A stretch of 64,000 nt of DNA from Mycobacterium europaeum (GTDB lineage: Bacteria; Actinomycetota; Actinomycetes; Mycobacteriales; Mycobacteriaceae): contig NZ_LQOU01000009.1 of NCBI RefSeq assembly GCF_002102155.1, positions 62,001 to 126,000 on the forward strand, given 5' to 3'. Both the position numbers and the translations under genes were made by a program. This document shows, piece by piece, positions 27,879-36,422 of this stretch. Numbering within the stretch: the stretch's first letter is position 1; every line of letters starts with the position of its first letter. Below the pieces are notes generated by a model. The model did not search any database, was not told the DNA's origin, and worked only from the letters and a program-made list of their open reading frames with translations.

Positions 27879-29030
27879 ATGGAACGCGACCAACTCATCG
27901 ACCTCACGCGCCGCGCCCTGAAGCTGGCGCGCGACAAGACCACCGATCTCGCCCCAGACGTACACCGGGTCGAGGCACAGGCCTACACGTCGGCCGAGCG
28001 CCACGAGCGGGAGCGGGCGATGGTGATGGCCGGCCCGCAATTGGTCGGCTACGTCTCGGAGCTGCCCGGCCCGGGCGCTTACTGCACGAAGACGGTGATG
28101 GGGCGGTCGATCCTGTTGACCCGCACGGCCGATGGATCGGTCAAAGCGTTCGACAACGTCTGCCTGCACCGGCAGTCGCAGGTGGCGACGGGTTGCGGCA
28201 CCGCCAAGCGGTTCACGTGCCCGTATCACGCGTGGACGTACGACAACGACGGGCGGCTGGTCGGCCTGCCGGGCCGTGAGGGTTTTGCGGACGTGACCGT
28301 GAGGGCCGCCAGCCTGACCGAACTTCCGGCCGCCGAGTTCGCCGGATTCCTCTGGGTCGCACTGCAACCCGGCGCAGCGCTGGACATCGCCGCGCACCTC
28401 GGCCCCCTGGCCGACGAGCTCGATTCGTGGGGCATCGGGCGGTGGTCGCCGCTGGGCGAGAAGGTGCTCGACTGTCCGATCAATTGGAAGCTCGCGGTCG
28501 ACACCTTCTCGGAGAACTACCATTTCGCCACCGTGCACCGGCAGACCTTCGCCACCATCGCCCGCAGCAATTGCACGGTTTTCGACGCGTTCGGACCGCA
28601 CCACCGGTTGATCTTCCCGCTCAACGCGATCCTGGAGCTCGACGGAGTCCCCGAAGAGCAGTGGAATCCGTTCCAGAACATGGTCGTGATCTACGCGCTG
28701 TTTCCCAACATCGTGCTGTCGGTGACCATCGCCAACGGCGAACTGTTCCGGATCTACCCCGGCGACCGGCCGGGAAGATCGATCACCGTGCACCAGAATT
28801 CCACCCCGCTGGACCTTTCCGACGAATCGGTGGCCGCGGGCGCGCAAGCGGTGTTCGACTACGCGCACGCCACGGTGCGCGACGAGGATTACCGGCTGGT
28901 CGAAAGCCTGCAGGCCAACCTCGAGTCCGGCGCCAGGGACCACCTGCTGTTCGGCCGCAACGAACCCGGGCTGCAGCATCGCCACAACTCCTGGGCGCGG
29001 GCGCTAGCCGGGTCAGCCGTCCTGGCGTGA
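27879..29030 (+). CDS. Rieske non-haem iron oxygenase, alpha subunit
   Basis: The 383-aa protein has the two domains of ring-hydroxylating oxygenase alpha subunits. The Rieske cluster ligands are C95 and H97 (CLHRQ) and C114 and H117 (CPYHAW). The mononuclear iron motif is SENYHFATVH, which supplies the two histidines in E-x2-H-x4-H. No beta subunit or reductase is encoded nearby. The substrate is unknown. Control by the divergent MerR gene is likely. The stop overlaps the 3' end of the convergent lipocalin-like gene by 18 bp. Confidence 0.88.
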   Translation: MERDQLIDLTRRALKLARDKTTDLAPDVHRVEAQAYTSAERHERERAMVMAGPQLVGYVSELPGPGAYCTKTVMGRSILLTRTADGSVKAFDNVCLHRQSQVATGCGTAKRFTCPYHAWTYDNDGRLVGLPGREGFADVTVRAASLTELPAAEFAGFLWVALQPGAALDIAAHLGPLADELDSWGIGRWSPLGEKVLDCPINWKLAVDTFSENYHFATVHRQTFATIARSNCTVFDAFGPHHRLIFPLNAILELDGVPEEQWNPFQNMVVIYALFPNIVLSVTIANGELFRIYPGDRPGRSITVHQNSTPLDLSDESVAAGAQAVFDYAHATVRDEDYRLVESLQANLESGARDHLLFGRNEPGLQHRHNSWARALAGSAVLA

Positions 29031-30374
29031 CCCCTCGGCGGACAGCACCGCCACGAGGTCGTCCAACAGCGTTGCCAGCGCGTCACTTTGAGCGGGGCGC
29101 ACCGTGGTCAACAGCCCGACCGCTTCGCTGCGACGGCCGCGGGCCAGCAGCTGCACCAGCAGAGCCGCGGCCATCTGCATGTCCCGGTCGGCGGGCTCCA
29201 TGTTCGCGACGGTGGTGGCGAGCACCTCGACCAGCTCCCAGTCGCGGTACAGGGCCAGGGAGCGTTCGTTGAAGGCGAAGCCGGTCACGGGCTTACCCCA
29301 GAGGGTTCCGCGGTAGCGGTATGGGCCCTCCATGTATTCGATGGGCAGCCCGTGCGCGGGAGCGGGCACCAGCGGCTCTCCGACGATGTCGAGCTGCATG
29401 GTGCGGCTGGTGATCCGATGGCGGTCCGGCATGTAGCGGGCCGCGGCGTGCGGCCGCACCAGCGGTTGCACCGCGTCCGGCCACCGCACGTAGCTGCTGA
29501 TCTCCACCTCGACGTCCTCGGCGCATTCCGGCGGCACGGCCGGATCGGGATGACTCATCGTCACCCCCGTAAACGGCTGCAGCGCATTGCGGTTGGTGCG
29601 GTCGAACTGCCGCCAGATGCTCACGTCCACGCCGTTGTCGAAGTTGATGGTGCGCCATTCGTGGGATCGGGCCCGCGGGTCTCCCCCGGTCCCACCGCCG
29701 CCGGCGTACTTCGGGAACCACTGCCGGTCGATATGGCCGCTGTTGCCGGAAACCTGGTGGACCACACCGCCCCAGCGCAGGGTGCCCGTCATCGCCATCC
29801 CCGTCTGGAAATACGAATAGGTCTCCGTCTGGCCGAAGCAGCAGATCTTTCCGTTGTACGTCGACGCACCCACCGGCGTCGGTGCGCGCGTTGGGGTTAC
29901 GGCCAGGTCGAGCCGCATGGGCCGCCCCGACTGGTCCTCGCCGACCAGGCTGACGCGATAGGTGTAGGGCAGCAATCCACCTTCGTTGTCGCGGCAGGTG
30001 GTCCAGGACGCGGTGCCCGCCCCGCTGGCGTAGTGGATGTCGAGATGCCCCGTCGCCAGGGTCAGCTTGCGCCGCGCTCCGGGCTCCAGATTGGCCGGCG
30101 GCATGTCGTAATCGGTGTAGGTGCCGTAATCGCCGGAATCCAGATCGAACAGCGCCATCGTGTAGAAGTCGGCGACCACGGCGCCGCCGGGCCGGTTCTT
30201 GTTGAAGATGGTCAGGAAGGCGAAAGACCGGTCGGCCTCGGCGGCATCCAGCTGCCCGGCGATGAACCAGGTGTCCGACTCCTGGTCCGGGTGGTCGCCT
30301 TCGGCGGCGGGGAAGTCCAGCTGGCTGTCGCCGGGCACCAACTGGAAGGGGTAACTGCGCCAATCGCTGGTCAT
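29013..30374 (-). CDS. CrtC/AttH-like lipocalin-fold protein
   Basis: The 453-aa protein resembles the hydroxyneurosporene synthase (CrtC)/AttH superfamily: an N-terminal beta-barrel with DTWFIAGQLDAAE and SFAFLTIFNKNR, the block GNSGHIDRQWFPKY near residue 220, and EWRTINFDNGVDVSIWRQFD near residue 245, then a second barrel. Members act on carotenoid-like or other hydrophobic molecules, or bind lipids. No signal peptide is seen. Function here is unknown; neighbours are a Rieske oxygenase and an aldehyde dehydrogenase. It is divergent from the aldehyde dehydrogenase gene across a palindrome at 30393-30420. Confidence 0.7.
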   Translation of the reverse strand: MTSDWRSYPFQLVPGDSQLDFPAAEGDHPDQESDTWFIAGQLDAAEADRSFAFLTIFNKNRPGGAVVADFYTMALFDLDSGDYGTYTDYDMPPANLEPGARRKLTLATGHLDIHYASGAGTASWTTCRDNEGGLLPYTYRVSLVGEDQSGRPMRLDLAVTPTRAPTPVGASTYNGKICCFGQTETYSYFQTGMAMTGTLRWGGVVHQVSGNSGHIDRQWFPKYAGGGGTGGDPRARSHEWRTINFDNGVDVSIWRQFDRTNRNALQPFTGVTMSHPDPAVPPECAEDVEVEISSYVRWPDAVQPLVRPHAAARYMPDRHRITSRTMQLDIVGEPLVPAPAHGLPIEYMEGPYRYRGTLWGKPVTGFAFNERSLALYRDWELVEVLATTVANMEPADRDMQMAAALLVQLLARGRRSEAVGLLTTVRPAQSDALATLLDDLVAVLSAEGSRQDG

Positions 30375-30392
30375 ATGGGCCTCGCTGCCTTT

Positions 30393-30420
30393 TTTCGCTA
30401 TGTTAGCGTCAATAGCGAAA
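30393..30420. promoter_or_regulatory. Inverted repeat in divergent promoter
   Basis: TTTCGCTAT (30393-30401) and ATAGCGAAA (30412-30420) form a perfect 9-bp inverted repeat with a 10-nt spacer, midway between the lipocalin-like gene and the aldehyde dehydrogenase gene. Size and symmetry suit an operator for a dimeric regulator. Confidence 0.6.
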
Positions 30421-30465
30421 TCCCGGTCCCTGTCGCATTGCGCCCGACCCTCGAGGAGGTGCCGG

Positions 30466-31932
30466 ATGACAGAAAACGCCGGCCACCGGTCCTACAACGA
30501 ACTCTTCATCGGGGGGCACTGGCGCAAGCCCGCCAACCCCCAGCAGCTCGCGGTGATCTCCCCACACTCCGAAGAACCGGTCGGCCACGTCCAGGTGGCC
30601 GGGCCCGAGGACGTCGACGCCGCCGTCGCCGCCGCGCGACACGCGTTCGACCACGGCCCATGGCCGCGGATGACCCACGCCGAGCGGATGGGCAAGATCG
30701 AACAGCTCGCCACCATCTACGCCGGCCACATCGAGGACATGGCCGACCTGATCACCGACGAAATGGGCTCACCGCGTAGTTTCAGCCGGCTGGGCCAGTC
30801 GGCGGCCGCGGCGTCGTTGATGCATCTGGCGCTGGCCGCCGCGCGCGACTTTCCGTGGCAGGAAAGGCGCCAGGGCGTGCTCGGCGAAGTGCACCTGCGC
30901 AGGGCCCCGGTGGGGGTGGTCGGCGCGATCGTGCCATGGAACGTCCCGCAGTTCCTGATCATGCCCAAACTGATCCCGGCATTGATCGCGGGGTGCACCG
31001 TCATCATCAAGCCCGCGCCTGAAACCCCTTTGGACGCTTTGTGGTTGGCGGAAATGATCGAGCAGATCGACCTGCCCGACGGGGTCGTCTCGGTGCTGCC
31101 CGGCGGACCCGATATCGGCGAGGCGCTGGTGCGGCATCCGAGCGTGGACAAGATCGCGTTCACCGGATCCAGCGCCGTCGGGCGCCGCATCGCCGCCCTG
31201 TGCGGCGAACAACTCAAGCGGGTGAGCCTGGAATTGGGTGGCAAGTCCGCGGCGATCATCCTCGACGACGCCGACATCGGCAAGACGGTGGCCGGATTGA
31301 AAACCGCCGGCCTGATGAACAACGGTCAGGCGTGCGTCGCGCAGACCCGGATCCTGGTCAGCGACCGCCGGCACGACGAGGTCATCGACGCGCTGGCCGA
31401 CATGATGTCGGCCCTCAACGTCGGCGATCCGGCCGACGACGCCACCGACATCGGACCCCTTGTCGCACAACGCCAACAGCGCCGCGTCCAGGACTACATC
31501 AAGTCCGGCCAGGCCGAAGGGGCCCGCGTCGTCCTCGGCGGCCAGGACAGCCCGGCGCCGCGCGGCTGGTACGTGCAGCCAACGTTGTTCGCCGACGCCA
31601 CCAACGACATGCGCATCGCGCGGGAGGAGATCTTCGGTCCGGTCTTGACCGTGCTGCGCTACCGCGACGAGGACGACGCGATCCGGATCGCCAACGAGAG
31701 CGACTACGGTCTGGCCGGTTCGGTGTGGACCTCCGACATCGCGCACGGCTTGGAAATCGCGGCGGGGGTGCGCACCGGGACGTACGGCATCAACATGTAC
31801 ACCCTCGACATCGGCGCCCCGTTCGGCGGCTTCAAGCAGTCGGGCATCGGGCGCGAATTCGGCCCCGAGGGCCTGCACGAGTACGTCGAACTCCAGACGC
31901 TGGTATGCAAAGGGCAACTGCCGCCGCTATAA
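30466..31932 (+). CDS. NAD(P)-dependent aldehyde dehydrogenase
   Basis: The 488-aa ALDH-superfamily enzyme oxidises an aldehyde to an acid. Visible motifs are IVPWNVPQF and KPAPETP (cofactor binding), FTGSSAVG, the general-base glutamate in LELGGKSAA and the catalytic C290 in NNGQACVAQTR; EEIFGPVL is near residue 388. The start at 30466 is preceded by GAGGAGG; the 66 bp of open frame upstream overlap the operator. Its closest relative in this window is the ALDH at 59471, and both share unusual loop sequences such as RRQQQRVxDYI. The substrate is unknown. Confidence 0.92.
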   Translation: MTENAGHRSYNELFIGGHWRKPANPQQLAVISPHSEEPVGHVQVAGPEDVDAAVAAARHAFDHGPWPRMTHAERMGKIEQLATIYAGHIEDMADLITDEMGSPRSFSRLGQSAAAASLMHLALAAARDFPWQERRQGVLGEVHLRRAPVGVVGAIVPWNVPQFLIMPKLIPALIAGCTVIIKPAPETPLDALWLAEMIEQIDLPDGVVSVLPGGPDIGEALVRHPSVDKIAFTGSSAVGRRIAALCGEQLKRVSLELGGKSAAIILDDADIGKTVAGLKTAGLMNNGQACVAQTRILVSDRRHDEVIDALADMMSALNVGDPADDATDIGPLVAQRQQRRVQDYIKSGQAEGARVVLGGQDSPAPRGWYVQPTLFADATNDMRIAREEIFGPVLTVLRYRDEDDAIRIANESDYGLAGSVWTSDIAHGLEIAAGVRTGTYGINMYTLDIGAPFGGFKQSGIGREFGPEGLHEYVELQTLVCKGQLPPL

Positions 31933-32020
31933 ACGCTGTCGGTGACGCATGTCATCAGGGGGCATGCGGCGATTCCCCGTTGCGATAGCACCGGCGATAT
32001 CGGCCGGCAGTTCCCCTACG

Positions 32021-32482
32021 TCAATCCGTCGCCGCTGCGCCGACTTCGGGCACCTGCAGAGTGAGCTCGACCGGGCAGCACAGCGCGCCATGCTGATTGG
32101 TCACTTGGATCTCGATGTCGACGAGGCAGCGCGGTGGGTGCACCGACGTGTCGCGCCGTTTGGCCACCGCGCGGCCCCGGCCGATCATGGTGTCGCCGGC
32201 ATAGATCGAGCCCATCAGCCTCAAGGATCGGCGCACCACGCGGCTGCTCGGCCCCGCCCAGTCGGTCGCGACGCGGTCCGCGAAGCCGGCGAGATGCATC
32301 GTGTTGACGTAGATGGTCGGATTACCTTGGCGCCGCGCGTATTCAGGATCGAAGTGCCCCGGAAAGTAGTCCCAGGTCGCACCCGCGTTCTCCACCACTC
32401 GCTGGTAGCTGATGTGGTCGACCAGCTCCGGCAGCTCGACCGGCACGGTGATCTCGTCGAAGTCGAGATCGTCGCCGGTCAC
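32021..32482 (-). CDS. MaoC-like hotdog hydratase subunit
   Basis: The 153-aa protein has a MaoC-type hotdog fold. The sequence YFPGHFDPEYARRQG near residue 42, followed by TIYVNTMHLAGFADR, corresponds to the hot-dog helix region of R-specific enoyl-CoA hydratases. Its GTG start overlaps the stop of the preceding gene in a GTGA, so it is translationally coupled to another MaoC-type protein. Together they probably form a heteromeric hydratase of the HadAB kind. Third gene of a three-gene operon. Confidence 0.7.
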   Translation of the reverse strand: MTGDDLDFDEITVPVELPELVDHISYQRVVENAGATWDYFPGHFDPEYARRQGNPTIYVNTMHLAGFADRVATDWAGPSSRVVRRSLRLMGSIYAGDTMIGRGRAVAKRRDTSVHPPRCLVDIEIQVTNQHGALCCPVELTLQVPEVGAAATD

Positions 32483-33018
32483 GGGGACGCCCCAGGTGTG
32501 AAACGAAACAGGGTGTTCCGGCACGTGGCGACCACCGTCCCGTCCTGGCGCCGGTAGGTCTCCAGCGTCTCGACGAAATGGCCGACACCCAGCCGGGTCC
32601 GCTTCTCCGGTGACACCGACACCAGCTCCTCGACGACGGCGAGCAGATCGCCTTCGACGATGGGGTGCAGAAACTCGACATCGTTGGCCGCGTTGATGAA
32701 CGTGGTGCCAGGCAGCGGCACCCGCAGCACCAGGGACGCCGCCGGCGGCCTGCCCTGTGGCTCCCAGGGCGGAGGGATCAACCAGCCCATCAGCAGGGCC
32801 GGGGGCGCTAGCAGCCCTCCCCATTTCCGGCGGGCGAACTCGGCGTCCCAGTAAGAGCGATTGCGGTCGTGGACCATGGCGGCGAACAACTGGATGCGCG
32901 CGCCGCTGACCGCCGTGGCCGCGACGCGCGGCTCGCTCGTCGCGCCGACCATTCGCAGCGCATCTTCGTAGGTGCCGAAGGCCAGCTGGTAACTGAGATC
33001 CGGGTCCACGCCGCTCAC
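32479..33018 (-). CDS. MaoC/FAS1-like dehydratase-domain protein
   Basis: The 179-aa protein resembles the N-terminal MaoC-like dehydratase fold, with RNRSYWDAEFARRKWGGLLAPPALLMGWL (the cap helix and loop) and VEFLHPIVEGDLLAVVEELVSV (a central strand pair). I set the GTG at 33018 as start because it overlaps the upstream stop in GTGA, as does the next junction downstream. It lacks the full hydratase catalytic set on its own as far as I can see, which suggests it pairs with the 153-aa protein encoded next. Likely beta-oxidation of a bulky acyl-CoA. Confidence 0.68.
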   Translation of the reverse strand: MSGVDPDLSYQLAFGTYEDALRMVGATSEPRVAATAVSGARIQLFAAMVHDRNRSYWDAEFARRKWGGLLAPPALLMGWLIPPPWEPQGRPPAASLVLRVPLPGTTFINAANDVEFLHPIVEGDLLAVVEELVSVSPEKRTRLGVGHFVETLETYRRQDGTVVATCRNTLFRFTPGASP

Positions 33019-33440
33019 ATAACGAGCGGATGCCGACTGGGCACCGAATCCCATTGCAGCTGGCGCGAAGTGAAGTACCAGCCGCCGCGCTCGTAGACCA
33101 GGGCATCCTTGAACACCCCGGTCGCGCGCAGGGTGGTGTCGCCGTACATGCTGGCGAATAGCAAGACAACGCAACGCCCTACGGCGTTGACTCCGTCGAT
33201 GCGGATCTCGTGATCGACCGTCACCAACCGCTGACCGTCGCCGCCGTCGAAGGCGGCGCGCAGATCGTCGAAGGTATCGCCGTCGCGGGTGTAGGTGGCC
33301 CCGGAGTGACGGAAGGTGGCGATCCAGCGGTCCCGGTCGCCCTTGGAATATGCCCGGTTGTGCCGGGCGTTCAAATCCAGGATGGCAGCGCGGGCGGCGG
33401 CGGCCAGGAGCATTTGCTGTTCCTGATAGGACATCGTCAT
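33015..33440 (-). CDS. SnoaL/NTF2-like protein
   Basis: The 141-aa protein fits the NTF2-like cone fold: an N-terminal helix ILDLNARHNRAYSKGDRDRWIATF, a strand GATYTRDGDTFDDL, and a beta-sheet ending in GVFKDALVYERGGWYFTSRQLQW. Members include polyketide cyclases, steroid isomerases and ring-hydroxylating beta subunits. The role here is uncertain. Start at ATG 33440 with GGAGA upstream. It leads a coupled operon with two MaoC-like genes. Confidence 0.68.
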   Translation of the reverse strand: MTMSYQEQQMLLAAAARAAILDLNARHNRAYSKGDRDRWIATFRHSGATYTRDGDTFDDLRAAFDGGDGQRLVTVDHEIRIDGVNAVGRCVVLLFASMYGDTTLRATGVFKDALVYERGGWYFTSRQLQWDSVPSRHPLVM

Positions 33441-33487
33441 TTTGGTCTCCAGCCTCTCCCGGAAAACGACTGCCAACGAGCGGACGG

Positions 33488-33537
33488 ATGTAACGCTAAA
33501 GTAACTTGCCGACGACTACGTAACATTAACGTAACTT
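33488..33537. repeat. Two imperfect 20-bp direct repeats upstream of SnoaL-MaoC operon
   Basis: ATGTAACGCTAAAGTAACTT (33488) and ACGTAACATTAACGTAACTT (33518) agree at 16 of 20 positions and are 30 bp apart. Each contains two GTAAC elements spaced by about one helical turn. They lie 48-97 bp upstream of the SnoaL start, so they are probable regulator sites. Confidence 0.55.
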
Positions 33538-35122
33538 ACCGGCTAACGATATAGCCCTGAGCTTCACGATCCCACGCCTCTCGAGTCACCCCCCGCACAC
33601 GCAACAGGTCTTTGCGTACCCGCCCGATGACGTTCTTGGGAAGTTCGCTGACGATCTCCACGAATCGCGGCACGCAGAAGTACGGCATCCGGGCCGCGCA
33701 GAAGTCGAGCAGCTCCGGGTAGTCCAATGTGGCCCCCGGCCGCAACGTGACGGCCACCAGGATGTCGTCTTCACCCAACGGGCTGGGCACCCCGACGGCG
33801 GCGGCTTCGGCCACGGCGGGATGTTGCATGACAACGGTTTCCACTTCCACCGAGGAAACGTTTTCACCGCGCCGGCGCAGCGAATCCTTCCTGCGGTCGA
33901 CGTACGTCAGGTTGTCCTCGCTGTCGAACCGGCCGAGATCGCCCGTGCGAAACCATTCCGGGTGGGGAATCACCTGCAAGCCCGGGCCGACATAGCCGTC
34001 GCTCATCACGTGCGGGTGCCGGGGCCGGCAGGCGATCTCCCCCACCGCGCCGACGGGCACCGGCTCGCCGCTCTCGTCGACGATGCGCACGTCGAAATGC
34101 GGATTCGGCCGGCCCGACGTTCCGGGCACGCCGTCGTCGGCCAGGGCCTTGACGGCGATCGGAAACGCCTCGGTCATCCCGTACATCGTGACAATGCGGC
34201 AGCCGTATCGCTTTTCGATGTCGCGGTAGTCCTTGGCGCCGATCGGAGCCGCGGAGATGAATCGCAACGGAAGCTGGGCATCGCGCGGATCCGCGGGCAG
34301 ACTGCGCAGCATCGACACCATGGCGCCCGCACCGGCGAAGCCGACGGCACCGCGGGCGCGTACCTCGTCCCACACCTTGGCGGGATGAAACGCCTCGGCC
34401 AGCACGGTCGTCGCGCCGAGCAGCATCGGGGCCAGGACGCTGGGCGCCGCGCTGAGGTGAAACAGCGGCATCGCCGTCCACAGCACCTCCCCCGCACCCA
34501 GTTCCCAGGCCGACGCGACCGTCGCGGCCACCGTGAACAGGTAATGCCACGTCGTGGCAACCGCTTTCGACGGCCCGGTGGTACCGGAGGTGTAGAAGAG
34601 GCATCCCACGTCGGTCGCCGCGGCGGCAGTGACGGCGAGCGGTGCGCCGGCGTCTCGGCTCAACGCCGATTCGAGTGAGTCCCCCCGGGCCACCACGCTC
34701 GGCGCGGCGTCCAACGCGCCGGCCACCTCGTCGAGCCGGGGCCGGCGCTCGGCATCGGTGAGGACGACCTTCGCCTGCGAGAGCCGCAGGGCGTTCAGCA
34801 GGAAGTCCCCCTTGTTCGCGGCGTTGACGGCGGCGCTCACGGCGCCGAGGCGCGCCGCGCCCAGCCAGAAGTAGACCCATTCCGGGCAAGTGCCGGTGAA
34901 CAGGGCCACGCCATCCCCGGGCCGAACCCCCAAGTCCGTCAGCATGTTCGCCGCGGCGCACGACCGCTGCCGCATCTGCTCGAAGGTCACGTCGACGCCC
35001 GCGATCGACATCATCACGCGGTCGGGATGCTGTTCTGAACGCCGATCGAGCACGGCCGGCACGGTGAAGCCCTCGACACCGAAATCGGCGGGCCCGGGAG
35101 GTCCGCTCCGGTCGGGACACAT
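33536..35122 (-). CDS. Acyl-CoA synthetase (AMP-forming), FadD/CaiC-like
   Basis: The 528-aa enzyme activates a carboxylic acid to its CoA thioester through an acyl-adenylate. It has the AMP-binding P-loop YTSGTTGPSKAV (near residue 160), TMYGMTEAFP, the adenylate-binding TGDLGRFD, the hinge DRRKDSLRRRGENVSSVEVE and a C-terminal Lys-containing segment NVIGRVRKDLLR. ATG 35122 with GGAGG six nt upstream is the start; the Rieske gene ends 20 bp before it. Substrate class is not determinable. Confidence 0.9.
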   Translation of the reverse strand: MCPDRSGPPGPADFGVEGFTVPAVLDRRSEQHPDRVMMSIAGVDVTFEQMRQRSCAAANMLTDLGVRPGDGVALFTGTCPEWVYFWLGAARLGAVSAAVNAANKGDFLLNALRLSQAKVVLTDAERRPRLDEVAGALDAAPSVVARGDSLESALSRDAGAPLAVTAAAATDVGCLFYTSGTTGPSKAVATTWHYLFTVAATVASAWELGAGEVLWTAMPLFHLSAAPSVLAPMLLGATTVLAEAFHPAKVWDEVRARGAVGFAGAGAMVSMLRSLPADPRDAQLPLRFISAAPIGAKDYRDIEKRYGCRIVTMYGMTEAFPIAVKALADDGVPGTSGRPNPHFDVRIVDESGEPVPVGAVGEIACRPRHPHVMSDGYVGPGLQVIPHPEWFRTGDLGRFDSEDNLTYVDRRKDSLRRRGENVSSVEVETVVMQHPAVAEAAAVGVPSPLGEDDILVAVTLRPGATLDYPELLDFCAARMPYFCVPRFVEIVSELPKNVIGRVRKDLLRVRGVTREAWDREAQGYIVSR

Positions 35123-35142
35123 GAGGCCTCCGGGGCTTCCGC

Positions 35143-36270
35143 TCAGGCTTTCGCGGCCGCCGGGTCCGGCTGACCGTCGGCGGTGTAGCCGAAGTCGGAC
35201 GGCGACGGCTGCGCGCCCGGGTAGAAGCGGTGCGCCCACCGGCGCAGGGCGGCATAGTCGTGGGCCTCTTCGGGAGCCAGGTTCGGCTTCTCCAGGTACT
35301 TCATGTTCTCCCACGTGAAGAAGTCTTGTTTGATGACTTCCTGTTGCAGCGCCAGGAATTTCGCTGCGCGACCGGTCGGCACGTCGCCCGTGTCGCCGGG
35401 CTCGCGGACGGAAGCCTGGGTGTAGAAGTAATCGGTGTAGTCCTCGTCGACCGGCGTCTGCCCCGTGACCTGGACCGTGGCCACCAATTCGCTGGGGAAG
35501 CGGACGACCCCCAGTCCCAGCGAGTAGTTGTCGTAGATGATCTTGGCGTCGACTGGCCCGTTGGGGGTCAGCCAGGTCGACGCGCGGCCACCGCCGAAAT
35601 GCGCGTTGACGGTGGCGTGCAAGTGGTACCCGGACACCTCGAAGGACGCGGTGGTCGCCGGATTGGCGGCCTTGTGCACGTATTGCACGTGGTACGGGTC
35701 GGCGGCGTTCTCGATGATCATCTGCGGGTGCACCTTCACCCGGTTGAGCATCTGGGTGTGCGGGTGCAACGGGTAGTACTCGTTGGTCTCCAGCTCGGGC
35801 AGCACCGGCGGCTGCCAGTACGGCGCGCGGCCGTGCCGCTCGTGCCACGCGAGGATGAAGCCGTACCACTCCATGCTGGGGTAGGTGCGGATGCGGACGT
35901 TGTTCTTGCAGCCGATCTTGCTGTAGGGGATCACCGCGTTGCTGCCGTCGCCGCGCCATTGCCAGCCGTGCCAGGGGCAGACGATGTTCTCGCCCTCCAC
36001 GGTCCCGCCGACGCCGAGGTTGGCGCCCAGGTGCTGGCAATAGGCGTCCATCACGTGCACCCGGCCGGTCTCGGTGCGGAAGATGACCAGCTCTTCACCG
36101 AAGTAGTGCGCCCGCTTGACGGCGCCGGCGGCCACCTCGGAGCCGAAGGCCACGATGAACCAGCCCGTCGGGAACCGGTAGCTCGACAGCGCGATGCCGG
36201 CCGAACCGAACTCGCGTTCCGAGGGGTCTCCGGCCGAATCCGACGCCGGGTCCGAAATTGTATGCGTCAC
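35143..36270 (-). CDS. Rieske oxygenase of the KshA/terminal-oxygenase type
   Basis: This 375-aa alpha-only Rieske oxygenase has C78 and H80 (YCQH) and C98 and H101 (CPWHGW) as cluster ligands, and a mononuclear iron site around IIENAADPYHVQYVH (D191, H194, H199). The layout, with a long C-terminal helix region, is reminiscent of 3-ketosteroid-9-alpha-hydroxylase (KshA) and related enzymes, but the Rieske motif CPWHGW differs from KshA. No KshB-type reductase lies nearby. The start is a GTG with GGAGA upstream; the frame is open 22 codons earlier. It is divergent from a P450 gene. Confidence 0.8.
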   Translation of the reverse strand: MTHTISDPASDSAGDPSEREFGSAGIALSSYRFPTGWFIVAFGSEVAAGAVKRAHYFGEELVIFRTETGRVHVMDAYCQHLGANLGVGGTVEGENIVCPWHGWQWRGDGSNAVIPYSKIGCKNNVRIRTYPSMEWYGFILAWHERHGRAPYWQPPVLPELETNEYYPLHPHTQMLNRVKVHPQMIIENAADPYHVQYVHKAANPATTASFEVSGYHLHATVNAHFGGGRASTWLTPNGPVDAKIIYDNYSLGLGVVRFPSELVATVQVTGQTPVDEDYTDYFYTQASVREPGDTGDVPTGRAAKFLALQQEVIKQDFFTWENMKYLEKPNLAPEEAHDYAALRRWAHRFYPGAQPSPSDFGYTADGQPDPAAAKA

Positions 36271-36352
36271 CAGCTCTCCATATCCCGCCCAGACCAAGGC
36301 GAGCCGAGCGCAACCGGGCCGCCCTTCACTCACCAAGGTTCGACGACAAGGT

Positions 36353-36371
36353 CTATTTTTACTATTTTAAG
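36353..36371. promoter_or_regulatory. AT-rich motif shared with 43359-43377
   Basis: CTATTTTTACTATTTTAAG lies between the Rieske and P450 genes. A second copy CTATTTTTATTATGTTAGG at 43359-43377 agrees at 16 of 19 positions and is also in a divergent promoter. These are candidate sites of one regulator, perhaps the GntR encoded at 40919. Confidence 0.5.
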
Positions 36372-36422
36372 CATTGAACGTCAACGCGGCGCTAACGCGC
36401 CCTGGCAGAAGTGGGGTATCGC

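Noticed and set aside
33536..36040. An 834-codon frame that runs from the Rieske region into the ligase
   Set aside because: The first part is out of frame with the Rieske gene and low-complexity; only the part from the ATG at 35122 is a recognisable ligase, so no fusion exists.
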